Positions 7,633-15,513 are shown, counted from the first letter of the stretch. The stretch is 26,966 nucleotides of DNA from Clostridiales bacterium UBA1779 (GCA_002314565.1 DCGL01000153.1:10280-37245), one strand, 5' to 3'. The notes: generated by a model from the letters alone, not told the origin. Numbers and translations are program-made.

Positions 7633-7657
7633 GTTCACAAATGAACGACATATGAAC
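7633..7657 (+). promoter_or_regulatory. Operator-like palindrome at the Tad operon start site
   Basis: GTTCA-CAAA-TGAAC (7633-7646) is a perfect inverted repeat lying right after the -10 and covering the predicted start. A second TGAAC follows at 7653-7657, 11 bp (one helical turn) further on. The position would suit a repressor. No regulator is identified. Confidence 0.45.
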
Positions 7658-7685
7658 CGAAGATTGACTGACAAAAACCAAACAA

Positions 7686-7707
7686 TGCAAAATGTGTGTA
7701 TTTTGCA
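7686..7707 (+). promoter_or_regulatory. Leader hairpin just before the first Tad-operon ribosome binding site
   Basis: TGCAAAAT pairs with ATTTTGCA (8 bp) around the loop GTGTGT. The AGGAG site (7716-7720) of the FHA gene lies 8 nt downstream. It may protect the mRNA or tune translation; no T-tract follows, so it is not a terminator. Confidence 0.5.
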
Positions 7708-7726
7708 ACGCTTGCAGGAGTAAAAA

Positions 7727-8716
7727 ATGAAACCGATAAGATGTAAGAACGGGCATTACTATGATGCCGACCTGTATAAAGGCTGTCCTCACTGTGACGG
7801 GGCAAAAGATATGATAATAAACGTCGAAGCGCCTTCAGCCGGAAAAGGCAGAGGAAGTGTTCGGAGCACAGACGACGTAAACGCTGAAAAAAAAGAAAGA
7901 AGAAACTCTCCCTTCCTTTCGTTTCTGAAGGTACGTGAAAAAAACGAAATCAATAAAAAGACTTCGGAGGTATCCGCAGACTTTGAGCCGTATGAGTGTG
8001 AGCCTACAGTGGCTCTGTCCGAATATGAACTGAAGTCGCTGCTTGAAAGAGACAGGGATTCACGCCCTTCGGAACGCGTTCCGGAACCGGCTGACTTAAG
8101 CGATGCTTTCAGACCGATAAAAATAGATGACGGAAGCGATGAAACGGAATTCTGTGAAGGGAAGAACGTTTTTACGGGAAACGCCGGCCGTATAACTGAG
8201 AGGCATTCAGTTGAATCTTTTACGGCAATCCGTGATAATGCGTCCGAAGCAGATAAGTCCTGCGGGTCTTCTGCTTTTATCTGTCCTGAAACAGTCGGTA
8301 TTTTCAACGCCGGGGAAGGCGAAAACGAGCCCTGTGTCGGCTGGTTGACAGCCGTCAGCGGCGCATACCGCGGACGCAGCTTCGAATTGAAGCCCGGCGG
8401 CAATTTTATCGGGCGTTCGCCTGAGAACGACATAGTATTAAAAGAAGATAACCGCGTTTCAAGGTTCAGACACGTGCGGGTAACGTATGAACCGAGATGC
8501 CGCGAGTTTTATATCGAGGCCGGAGAGAGCGGCGGTCTTGCCTATTTAAACGGCAAGAATATCCTGCACCACGCCGTACTTTCCGCCGGGGACTTAATAG
8601 AAATAGGAGGTGGTTGTTACATTTTCGTACCTTTGTGCAGTAAAAACTTCTCGTGGAGCGATTATCCGCCTGCAGGCCCGATTTGCCCGGGTATTGCAGA
8701 AACGGCGAATCGGTGA
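7727..8716 (+). CDS. Zinc-ribbon and FHA-domain protein, first gene of the Tad operon
   Basis: A 329-residue soluble protein. Residues 1-25 form a small Cys/His knuckle (CKNGHYYDADLYKGCPHC), probably zinc-binding. A long, charged, low-complexity linker follows (about 26-200), containing ECEPTVALSEYEL with Thr94, a plausible kinase target. A C-terminal forkhead-associated domain (about 205-310) reads IGRSPENDIVLKEDNRVSRF, then HVRV. FHA domains bind phospho-threonine peptides. The usual SRxH pattern appears here as SRFRH, one residue longer, a variant I recall from similar Clostridial proteins. ATG 7727 has AGGAG with 6-nt spacing. It lies 39 nt before the kinase gene, so it is a likely kinase substrate or reader controlling the pilus. 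That role is inferred from context. Confidence 0.88.
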   Translation: MKPIRCKNGHYYDADLYKGCPHCDGAKDMIINVEAPSAGKGRGSVRSTDDVNAEKKERRNSPFLSFLKVREKNEINKKTSEVSADFEPYECEPTVALSEYELKSLLERDRDSRPSERVPEPADLSDAFRPIKIDDGSDETEFCEGKNVFTGNAGRITERHSVESFTAIRDNASEADKSCGSSAFICPETVGIFNAGEGENEPCVGWLTAVSGAYRGRSFELKPGGNFIGRSPENDIVLKEDNRVSRFRHVRVTYEPRCREFYIEAGESGGLAYLNGKNILHHAVLSAGDLIEIGGGCYIFVPLCSKNFSWSDYPPAGPICPGIAETANR

Positions 8717-8722
8717 TATAAT
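8694..8722 (+). promoter_or_regulatory. Likely internal promoter before the kinase gene
   Basis: -35 TTGCAG (8694-8699) and perfect -10 TATAAT (8717-8722) with a 17-bp spacer. The -10 starts on the base after the FHA gene's stop codon. It would transcribe the kinase and Tad genes without the first FHA gene. Confidence 0.6.
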
Positions 8723-8755
8723 CGTATTGAAAAAAACAAAAAAGGATTATTTGTC

Positions 8756-10705
8756 ATGAAAAGGTGTCTTTACTGTTTTGAAGAGTATCCGGACGTTTTT
8801 GATATCTGTCCGAAATGCGGGAACTCCGTGGGCTGTCTTTCCGCAGAAAAGGGCTGTCTGAAACCGGGCACTCTGCTTCATCAAAGGTATCTTGTCGGTT
8901 TCGCTGCGGGGTCCGGAGGCTTCGGTATTATTTACCGTTCCTTCGATCTGACTCTCGGAAGAACGGTCGCAGTCAAGGAATTCTATTCTTCCCGCCTGTC
9001 GGTAAGAAGTGAAGACGGCTGCACTCTTTCACCTTCGGACTGCCGCTGCGAAGAAGAGTACAATTACAGGAAAAAAGAATTTCTGAGAGAAGCCAGATTC
9101 GTATCTGACTTTGAAGGCTCGTGCTGTATTCCCTCGGTTTTGGATTTCTTTGAAGAAAACGGAACCGCCTATATCGTTATGGAATACCTGCACGGAAAAA
9201 ATCTCAGTGAATATATAAAAGACGGAGGCTGTTCGCTTGAGTTTTCACTTTATTGTGCAATTGCTGTGTGCAATGCAGCGCACGCTCTGCACATGAACGG
9301 GAAAACTCACAGGGACATAGCTCCCGACAACATACTTATCTGTGCTGACGGTGAAAAAACCGGAGTCAGACTTATTGACTTCGGCGCTGCAAGAAACAGC
9401 GGAATGAAGCTTGAAAACCGGGACGTAATTCTGAAAAGCGGATTTACTCCTCCCGAGCAATACAAAGCCGGCAAAGCGAGTCCGAGTTCCGACGTTTATT
9501 CAATCGGCGCCGTGCTTTACGTACTTCTGACCGGTGAAAGTCCCGCAGCTGCTGATGACAGACAAAACGGGACAAAAGAGCTGAGGGCTCCGGCAGAGAA
9601 GCGACAGGATATTCCACGCGGACTGAACGCAGTCGTTCTGAAGGCTATGGATATGAACCCGCTCAAAAGATATAAGGATGCGGGCAGACTGCTTTGTGAA
9701 CTTCAGAAAATCGCAAAAAGCCTGAAAATCAGCTACATAGAAGAAAAAATACAAATTGCCCCGAAAAAAACGGGCAGAAAGAAAGCTCTTCAGGAAGAAG
9801 AAATCCGCGATGCAACGGAAATACGCGGCTTTTCCGCACCGGCGCCCGAGCGTCTGCTGCCGGGAACGGTGATTGGTTCAAGGTACGTAATCGGAATGGG
9901 ATATAAGCGCATGGGAATGTGCGCCGTATACAATGCAAACGATTCGGTGCTTAACGATAAGGTTTACGTGACGGAATTCTTCCCGAAAAAACTATGCCGC
10001 CGTGACAATGACGGAATATCCGTCATAAGTGCTGTGAATGACGGTTCTTACAGAGACGGGCTTGCCTTGTTCTGCTCCGGCGCCGAAAAGCTTCTGCATC
10101 TGGACCAGGGACCCGGGGCGGAAAAATTTGACGATTTTTTCAGGGAAAACGGAAGTGCTTATCTTGTCAGCAAGGACATGGGATTCTTCCCGCTGAGTGA
10201 AATGCCTGAGAAGAAACTCAGGGATGCGAAGCTGAAGAAAATGCTGTCGGATATTGTCGTCTCACTTGAAATTCTTGATAAAAACGGACTCAGTCACGGA
10301 AACGTAAGTCCGTACAGCGTTTATACGGACGGGGAAAAAGCGTATCTCAGATTCAATTCAGCTCTGTGCTTCCCGGGCAGCAGTCTTGACGGATACTCGG
10401 CCGGTAACCGTCAGAGATACTGGTCGGCTCCGGAACTGTCGTCGGGGACGAGACGGGTGACGGCAGAGCACGACAGATACTCGCTTGGGGCGCTTGCATA
10501 TTATCTTGTCTGCGGTGAAACTCCTGTTGACGGAGCGGAAAGAGTGACGATGCGTCTGTCTCTCGGCAGGGAAATAATGAGGACTCCTCTTGAATCCGGA
10601 GCCGGAATTTCAAAAAGAATGAATGAGAGAATAATGAATTCAATGAGTCTGAATCCTTCCGAACGGACCGGACTTTACGAAATACTGAAGGAAAATGAAA
10701 ATTGA
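8756..10705 (+). CDS. Ser/Thr protein kinase with a C-terminal pseudokinase domain
   Basis: A 649-residue cytosolic protein. Residues 4-21 hold a CxxC...CxxC zinc knuckle (Cys4, 7, 18, 21). The first kinase domain (about 44-320) is complete: glycine loop GSGGFG (52-57), Lys74 in VAVKEF, catalytic HRDIAPDN (185-192, Asp187), and DFG (208-210). After a charged linker with DATEIRG (Thr354) comes a second kinase-like domain (about 368-645). It has lost the key residues: Thr406 stands at the Lys position (VYVTEFF), HGN (514-516) replaces HRD, and RFN (532-534) replaces DFG. The second half is therefore probably a non-catalytic scaffold or regulator. There is no membrane segment or PASTA repeat, unlike PrkC. 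ATG 8756 follows AAAGGA. The gene overlaps the TadZ-like gene by 11 nt, tying the kinase to pilus assembly. No partner phosphatase of PP2C type is seen here. Confidence 0.93.
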   Translation: MKRCLYCFEEYPDVFDICPKCGNSVGCLSAEKGCLKPGTLLHQRYLVGFAAGSGGFGIIYRSFDLTLGRTVAVKEFYSSRLSVRSEDGCTLSPSDCRCEEEYNYRKKEFLREARFVSDFEGSCCIPSVLDFFEENGTAYIVMEYLHGKNLSEYIKDGGCSLEFSLYCAIAVCNAAHALHMNGKTHRDIAPDNILICADGEKTGVRLIDFGAARNSGMKLENRDVILKSGFTPPEQYKAGKASPSSDVYSIGAVLYVLLTGESPAAADDRQNGTKELRAPAEKRQDIPRGLNAVVLKAMDMNPLKRYKDAGRLLCELQKIAKSLKISYIEEKIQIAPKKTGRKKALQEEEIRDATEIRGFSAPAPERLLPGTVIGSRYVIGMGYKRMGMCAVYNANDSVLNDKVYVTEFFPKKLCRRDNDGISVISAVNDGSYRDGLALFCSGAEKLLHLDQGPGAEKFDDFFRENGSAYLVSKDMGFFPLSEMPEKKLRDAKLKKMLSDIVVSLEILDKNGLSHGNVSPYSVYTDGEKAYLRFNSALCFPGSSLDGYSAGNRQRYWSAPELSSGTRRVTAEHDRYSLGALAYYLVCGETPVDGAERVTMRLSLGREIMRTPLESGAGISKRMNERIMNSMSLNPSERTGLYEILKENEN

Positions 10706-11690
10706 TATACTCAGTCGGGACAGACTTTTCTTTGAACGTCTGTCGCTCAGGCTCATCCGGAATAAGGAGCTTGAAATCCGGCTTTTTGATGACCCCGCGT
10801 CGATTACGGGACCTGCCACAGCCCTGATTGCCGACGTTTCGGAAAGAGGAGGCTTTGAGCCGGACGGGCTTCCTCTTGAAGCAGACCTTTATCTTTGCGA
10901 TACCCGTGAAGATACAGCGGCTGAATCGAAATACTTTGCAAAATATTCCCCGGTGCCCGTGCTTGAACGCGTCCTTCTCTCTCTTTTGAAGCAGAGAAAG
11001 AACGCGGAGGCCATAAATCCGGGCAGCTGCCGGATTGTGCTGTTTTCATCGCCTGCAGGCGGAGGCGGAGCAAGCGTGATTGCGGCAGCCGCGGCGATGG
11101 CCGCGGTCCGGGAACTCGGCGCGGAGGAGAAAAGGTCATTCTTTTTAAGTCTTGAAGCAGTACAGGCAGAAGCGTTGTTTCAGGCTGAAGAAGGACCCGG
11201 GCTTGAGTCGGTTCTGTTTGCTCTGAATTCAAGAGAGAATCGGGGCGCAGAGCGGATACTGTCAATGCTCGCAACTTCGAGATCGGGGGTTGATTTCATC
11301 CGACCTCCGGCAAATATCGCTGACGTTTCGTCAGTGTCACCGGACAATCTTAATTCAATATTAGGCGTACTGAGGGAATGCGGCAGATACAGCTATATTG
11401 CCGTTGACTGTCCATTTTCATTCGGTCCGCTTTTTATTACTGCCGAAAATGCCTCGGATGAGCTGTTTTTGATCGAAAATGAAGAAAAAACGTCAAAAAT
11501 CAAGCTCGAAAAGGCAATGAAAAATCTTACCCGAAATTGCGGTATCATCAAAAACAGATGCCGTCAGAATATGCCGGAAAACACGGAAAACGTAATTTCA
11601 ATTCCGGATTTTCCCGGACTTGAGACCTACGACGTTGTGCGGCAGATTGCGGCTGTTCTGAAAGATTCGGCTGCAGTAAAAAAACAATAA
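10695..11690 (+). CDS. tadZ: TadZ/CpaE-like protein with degenerate P-loop
   Basis: A 331-residue protein of the MinD/ParA-related TadZ family that marks the pole or assembly site in Tad systems. Residues 1-75 look like a divergent receiver-like domain (MKIDILSRDRLFFERL, then ALIADVSE). The ATPase-like part begins near residue 112 (CRIVLFSSPAGGGGASV). The P-loop position reads AGGGGAS (121-127) instead of KGGxGKT, so both the signature Lys and the P-loop Lys are missing. A Walker B-like YIAVDCPF remains. Nucleotide hydrolysis is unlikely. The start overlaps the kinase gene, with a GAAGGA site inside that gene's 3' end, and the next gene, tadA, follows at once. The family call rests on position, length and domain order more than on strong motifs. 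Confidence 0.75.
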   Translation: MKIDILSRDRLFFERLSLRLIRNKELEIRLFDDPASITGPATALIADVSERGGFEPDGLPLEADLYLCDTREDTAAESKYFAKYSPVPVLERVLLSLLKQRKNAEAINPGSCRIVLFSSPAGGGGASVIAAAAAMAAVRELGAEEKRSFFLSLEAVQAEALFQAEEGPGLESVLFALNSRENRGAERILSMLATSRSGVDFIRPPANIADVSSVSPDNLNSILGVLRECGRYSYIAVDCPFSFGPLFITAENASDELFLIENEEKTSKIKLEKAMKNLTRNCGIIKNRCRQNMPENTENVISIPDFPGLETYDVVRQIAAVLKDSAAVKKQ

Positions 11691-11699
11691 TTGACTGAA

Positions 11700-12959
11700 A
11701 TGATGAAAGAAATGAACGCGGAAACGGAATGGACGGACTGCGAAAAACTGAAAAATCTCATAAGCGAAGAAATCAAAGGCAATCCGGCAAGCGGCGGAAT
11801 GACTGACGCAGAACTTGAAAGTCTGATTTTCGAAACGGTCGGAAAACGTGAGGAATGTGCCGCTTTATCTTTCTGTGACAGAATGACTCTGACAGAAAAG
11901 GTTTACAGCGGTATACGGGGCCTTGACGTTCTGGATCCTCTGCTTTCGGATGATTCCATTACCGAGATAATGGTTAACGGTCCAGATTCGGTTTATATCG
12001 AGAGAAACGGTAAAACCGAGAAATGCAGCTGCCGATTTGAGAGTGAAGAGAAGCTGATGAATATAATTCAGCGTATAGTCAGCAACGCAGGCAGGGAAGT
12101 CAACACCGCGGTTCCCATAGTTGACGCAAGACTGGATGACGGTTCACGAGTCAACGTGGTTCTGCCTCCGGTGTCCCTGTGCGGGCCCGTTCTTACAGTC
12201 AGGAAATTTCCGAAAGAGCCGATGACCGTAAAGAGACTTATTGAATACGGCTCACTGACGGAAGAGGCAGCCGCTTTCCTTGAAAAGCTCGTGGCCGTAG
12301 GATATAACGTATTTATCAGCGGCGGGACGGGCTCGGGAAAAACCAGCTTTCTGAACGCGCTGTCGGACTTTATTCCGTCAGATTCACGCGTAGTTACAGT
12401 TGAGGATTCGGCGGAGCTCAGAATTTCAGGTATCGACAATCTTGTCAGTCTTGAAACGAGAAACGCAAACAGTTCGGGAAACGGACTGATTACCGTCCGT
12501 AATCTGATAAGAACGTCTCTTCGTATGCGTCCCGACAGGATTATCGTCGGAGAAGTCAGAGGAGCCGAAGCTCTTGATATGCTTCAGGCAATGAACACGG
12601 GACACGACGGGTCTCTGTCAACCGGACACGCAAATTCTTCACGCGATATGCTTCACAGACTTGAAACCATGGTACTTGAAGCAGGCCCCGGGCTGCCGCT
12701 GACTGCCATCAGGTCGCAGATTGCCTCTGCTCTGGATATTGTCGTTCATCTGTCAAGAATGCGCGACAAAAGCAGAAAAGTCACGGAAATCTGCGAGGTA
12801 TGCGGAATTGAAAACGGCGAAATACAGCTGAGTACGCTTTTTGAATACCGGGAGGATGAAAGCGATTGTTTTACCGTAAAAGGAAAGCTTGAAAGAACCG
12901 GAGTAAAGCTGAAAAACACTCGGAAACTCGAAAACGCCGGAATGGGAGCACAGATATGA
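11700..12959 (+). CDS. tadA: TadA/CpaF-family pilus assembly ATPase
   Basis: Hexameric secretion ATPase that drives Tad pilus extension at the cytoplasmic side of the membrane. Visible motifs are an N-terminal DPLLSDDSITEIMVNGPDSV segment typical of CpaF; Walker A GGTGSGKT (208-215); the Asp box VVTVEDSAEL; Walker B with catalytic Glu in IIVGEVRGAEALDM; and the His box TGHDGSLSTGHANS. All catalytic elements are intact. The start is uncertain. TTG 11691 follows the TadZ stop directly, and ATGs lie at 11700, 11703 and 11712, none with a good ribosome binding site. I chose the first ATG. The 3' end overlaps tadB by 4 nt (ATGA). This is the only active assembly motor seen in the locus. Confidence 0.95.
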   Translation: MMKEMNAETEWTDCEKLKNLISEEIKGNPASGGMTDAELESLIFETVGKREECAALSFCDRMTLTEKVYSGIRGLDVLDPLLSDDSITEIMVNGPDSVYIERNGKTEKCSCRFESEEKLMNIIQRIVSNAGREVNTAVPIVDARLDDGSRVNVVLPPVSLCGPVLTVRKFPKEPMTVKRLIEYGSLTEEAAAFLEKLVAVGYNVFISGGTGSGKTSFLNALSDFIPSDSRVVTVEDSAELRISGIDNLVSLETRNANSSGNGLITVRNLIRTSLRMRPDRIIVGEVRGAEALDMLQAMNTGHDGSLSTGHANSSRDMLHRLETMVLEAGPGLPLTAIRSQIASALDIVVHLSRMRDKSRKVTEICEVCGIENGEIQLSTLFEYREDESDCFTVKGKLERTGVKLKNTRKLENAGMGAQI

Positions 12960-13720
12960 AAAGGAAAAACAAAGCAGCCGAAGCCATCGATTATTCTGAA
13001 TACAAGCTCAGTATCAGTGAAGTGCTCGCAGGCTTCGGTTTCGGCTTCGCCGTGAGTCTGGCAGGTTTATATCTTATGTATTCAAACTTCGTTTTATCCT
13101 GTGCCGCAGCAGCGCTGTTTGCCGCAGCACTCGTTCCCTTATACAGAAAAAGGCTAATCAAAAAGAGAAAAAAGTCGCTTCTTTTTGAATTCAGAGATAT
13201 GCTCGAAACCATGCACGGCTCGTTTTCATCCGGAAAGAATATGAGCGGGGCAGTGGAAGATGCGCTGTGCGATCTGTGCAGACTGCACGGTGAAAAGTCA
13301 CTTCTGGCCTCGGAACTCAACTCTTTGCAGGATTTTGTCAGAAACGGCGGAAAAACAGAAGACTGGTTTGACGGCTTTGCGCTTCGTTCCGGTCTTGATG
13401 ACGTGAAAAGCTTTTCGGATACGCTGAAAGCTTCACTTTCAGTCGGCGGAAATCTTCAGAAAACGGTCGGAGACTGCAGGGACGTAATCTGTGACCGGAT
13501 TTCGACCGAGGCTGAAATCGAAACCGTTCTTGCTTCGAACAAAAACGAGCTCTACATAATGATAATTATGCCGTTTATCTCGTCAGCTGCCATGAAACTG
13601 ATGGGAAGCGATATTTCATCTCAGAATCCTGCACTTGACTTTGCAGTCAGAACCGCTGCTCTTGCGGTGTTTATCATATCGTTTTTAATCGGACTGAAAA
13701 TTACGGATATCAGGATATAG
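12956..13720 (+). CDS. tadB: TadB-like inner-membrane platform protein
   Basis: A 254-residue type II secretion F-domain protein. Two hydrophobic helices near the N-terminus (about 22-60) are followed by a basic stretch (YRKRLIKKRKKS). A cytoplasmic helical domain comes next, with FEFRDMLETMHGSFSSGKNM and a glycine turn (SVGGNLQKTV). Two further helices lie at the C-terminus (MIIMPFISSAAMKLM and the last 25 residues). TadB with TadC forms the platform that the TadA motor turns. ATG 12956 overlaps the tadA stop by 4 nt, which implies coupled translation. At 254 residues it is a little shorter than typical TadB of diderm bacteria, but the domain looks whole. Confidence 0.85.
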   Translation: MKRKNKAAEAIDYSEYKLSISEVLAGFGFGFAVSLAGLYLMYSNFVLSCAAAALFAAALVPLYRKRLIKKRKKSLLFEFRDMLETMHGSFSSGKNMSGAVEDALCDLCRLHGEKSLLASELNSLQDFVRNGGKTEDWFDGFALRSGLDDVKSFSDTLKASLSVGGNLQKTVGDCRDVICDRISTEAEIETVLASNKNELYIMIIMPFISSAAMKLMGSDISSQNPALDFAVRTAALAVFIISFLIGLKITDIRI

Positions 13721-13795
13721 GCCGGAGTTTACCGCTTTTTGTAAATTCCGTTATGATTTGATTTGCAGGAATAAAGCTTTATCTGAAATCGTAAA

Positions 13796-13801
13796 AAGGA
13801 G
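13796..13801 (+). promoter_or_regulatory. Ribosome binding site that decides the tadC start
   Basis: AAGGAG at 13796-13801 leaves 8 nt to TTG 13810. An in-frame GTG at 13801 shares its first base with this site and cannot be the start, so TTG is the initiator. In the gap upstream (13721-13795) a weak promoter-like pair, TTACCG-17-TATGAT (13729-13757), can be seen but is not convincing. Confidence 0.7.
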
Positions 13802-13809
13802 TGAAAAAG

Positions 13810-14661
13810 TTGAGCTTTGATTTAAGACTTACGGTAATCGTCTGTGCATCGGTGCTGTCTGCTTCATATATATATCTTCTGCTGTCTTCAATTCTGAAAT
13901 ACGGGGATATCGTAAGGGCTGCCGACCGCAGCGTTTTTCCGTCGGTACATTTGCTTCGCCCCGGTTTCAGACTGATGAACATTCTGGGCAACAGAACACA
14001 GGGAGCAGTTGCGAAGCTCTGTGAAAAACTGGGCTGTGATGATTTTGCAGCCTTCTGCTCAATATCCTGGATGATATCGGTTTTATTGCCGTCATTATCT
14101 CTGTCAATGTTTCTCTTAGCTTTGAGCTGCAATTTTCTTCTGTTTTTGTGCGGGATTTCGGTCAGCCTGCTTCTGTCGCTCATACCCGTCATCAGTATCC
14201 GTCAGGGAAAAAAAGAAAGACGAAGGGAAATTGAACGTCAGCTTCCGGGAGCAATTTCAAAAATGGTTTTGCTCACAGGTGCCGGTCTTACCGTGACTGC
14301 GGCCTGGAATATTGCTGCCGACAGCGCAGAAGGTCCGCTTTACGATGAAATGAAAAAAACGTCTGAACTGATGAACAACGGAACGGCGCTTTACGATGCT
14401 CTGCAAACGTTTGCATCACGCTGTGAGACAAAAGAAGCACGACAGTTTGCCGGGATTCTCAGCGGTAGTATGAGCCGGGGCGGAGCCGGAATGTGTGCGG
14501 CTCTCAGGTACCTGAATACCGAAAGCTGGGAAGGCAGACGGCAGAGAGCCAAGCTTGACAGTCAGGCTGCGGCATCTGCGCTGCTCTTTCCCATGATTGT
14601 GATGTTTATCGGAATCGTTCTGATGATAGCGTTTCCATTACTTGAAAAAATAACTATCTGA
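13810..14661 (+). CDS. tadC: TadC-like inner-membrane platform protein
   Basis: A 283-residue partner of TadB in the Tad pilus platform. It starts with a membrane helix (LTVIVCASVLSASYIYLLLS), then a soluble stretch. Two tight helices follow near residues 88-135 (SISWMISVLLPSLSLSMFLL and the next segment). The cytoplasmic F-domain contains RRREIERQLPGAISKMVLL, the typical TadC/T2SSF pattern. A final helix is near the C-terminus (LLFPMIVMFIGIVLMIAFPL). The TTG start is chosen from the AAGGAG at 13796-13801. An 89-nt gap separates it from tadB, the largest inside the pilus block. Confidence 0.88.
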   Translation: MSFDLRLTVIVCASVLSASYIYLLLSSILKYGDIVRAADRSVFPSVHLLRPGFRLMNILGNRTQGAVAKLCEKLGCDDFAAFCSISWMISVLLPSLSLSMFLLALSCNFLLFLCGISVSLLLSLIPVISIRQGKKERRREIERQLPGAISKMVLLTGAGLTVTAAWNIAADSAEGPLYDEMKKTSELMNNGTALYDALQTFASRCETKEARQFAGILSGSMSRGGAGMCAALRYLNTESWEGRRQRAKLDSQAAASALLFPMIVMFIGIVLMIAFPLLEKITI

Positions 14662-14690
14662 GCCGGCAGTATCCGGAAAAGGAGAAAAAG

Positions 14691-14906
14691 ATGAAAACTT
14701 TAATGAACAAGATGTCAGATGCCGTTGTAGGTATGAAAGAAAACCTGAGAAACCTTATGAATGACGAAAAGGGCGAAAGTCACATCGTTGCCGTCGTTCT
14801 GGTTCTTGTCGTTGTTGTTGCTTTAGCCGCAATTTTCAAGGACAAGATAACTGATATCGTCGAGTCGATGCTCGGCAAGACGGAAGATACGATAACGAGA
14901 TTCTGA
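14691..14906 (+). CDS. flp1: Flp1-like type IVb major pilin precursor
   Basis: A 71-residue prepilin and the likely main fibre subunit. A basic/polar leader of 28 residues ends in DEKG. A hydrophobic helix of about 20 residues follows (IVAVVLVLVVVVALAAIF), then a short amphipathic tail (KDKITDIVESMLGKTED). This matches the Flp1-like pilins of Clostridia. Cleavage by TadV after Gly28 would leave a mature pilin of 43 residues. Glu sits at +1 after the predicted cut rather than at the usual +5, so the exact processing site is open. GGAG lies 7 nt before ATG 14691. Position directly after tadC and before the pseudopilin genes supports the role. Confidence 0.85.
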   Translation: MKTLMNKMSDAVVGMKENLRNLMNDEKGESHIVAVVLVLVVVVALAAIFKDKITDIVESMLGKTEDTITRF

Positions 14907-14907
14907 T

Positions 14908-15513
14908 ATGTTTCCATCAGATGAGCGCGGTGAAGCTGCCGTTCTTGAAATGACTCTGATACTGCCTCTCATCAGTCTTATCGTGTCCGCTCTGATGATT
15001 TTCGGAATCAGGCTTGCAGACAGAAGCGTGATGCAGGCAAGAGTTGAAAAGACGGCAGCAGAAGCCGCACTGTATTATACGGTTCCCGGTTATGAGTATA
15101 TCTCAGGTGAGGAGATGGACGAAATAAGCGCGGGGGACGTAAGTCTGTTGTATTCCGAAAAAGACCCATACAGATATCTGTGGGGATTTGAGGGAACGGA
15201 CGTGCTCGAAAACGAAGCTGCGCAGACTCTTTCCGCCTGTTCACTCGTTGTGTGTTCGCAGCCGGATGTCGGTATTGAAATAAGAACCGACCTTCGCGGG
15301 GATTTCGTTTGTGTCACGGCTGAAAAAGAATACGTGAACTTTCTGCCGTGGATTCCAGATACTGTAAGTGTCAGTGCGATTGCACGGCTGAACGATGCGG
15401 ATGAAACGGTCAGAAACACGGACTTGGTTTCATACCTGTTTGATTACGGAGAAAAACTGATTAAGGAACGCGGTGGAATCGGAAAACTTCTGTCTGACAT
15501 CGGAATAGAATGA
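14908..15513 (+). CDS. tadE: TadE-like pseudopilin
   Basis: A 201-residue minor pilin-like protein. A very short leader ends in DERG (Gly8). A hydrophobic segment with Glu14 and LPLISLIVSALMIFGI follows, then an extracellular mixed domain with two Cys (ACSLVVCSQPD) that could form a disulphide. TadE-type proteins are cleaved by the prepilin peptidase and prime pilus assembly. Here Glu is at +6 from Gly8, one off the usual +5. ATG 14908 starts 1 nt after the flp1 stop (TGATATG), with no strong ribosome binding site, so translation is probably coupled to the pilin gene. The identification rests on the N-terminal pattern and place in the operon. Confidence 0.8.
   Translation: MFPSDERGEAAVLEMTLILPLISLIVSALMIFGIRLADRSVMQARVEKTAAEAALYYTVPGYEYISGEEMDEISAGDVSLLYSEKDPYRYLWGFEGTDVLENEAAQTLSACSLVVCSQPDVGIEIRTDLRGDFVCVTAEKEYVNFLPWIPDTVSVSAIARLNDADETVRNTDLVSYLFDYGEKLIKERGGIGKLLSDIGIE

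Larger units (their letters stand above)
7390..7726. other. Divergent intergenic regulatory region
   Basis: This 337-bp gene-free stretch separates the leftward ABC importer operon from the rightward Tad operon. It holds one strong promoter for each direction, an AT-rich centre (about 7545-7603) with TTCAAAA repeated at roughly 10- to 20-bp spacing, a palindrome over the rightward start site and a hairpin in the rightward leader. I see no tRNA, riboswitch consensus or small ORF with convincing signals. Confidence 0.8.

Noticed and set aside
7639..7726. c-di-GMP riboswitch controlling the Tad operon
   Set aside because: The 88-nt leader lacks the conserved riboswitch core; it contains only one simple 8-bp hairpin.
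7789..8433. Minus-strand 214-codon open frame opposite the first FHA gene
   Set aside because: Serine/proline-rich shadow of the FHA gene; no ribosome binding site, promoter or recognisable domain.
13801..13803. GTG as the tadC start
   Set aside because: Its first base is part of the AAGGAG ribosome binding site; TTG at 13810 has the correct 8-nt spacing.
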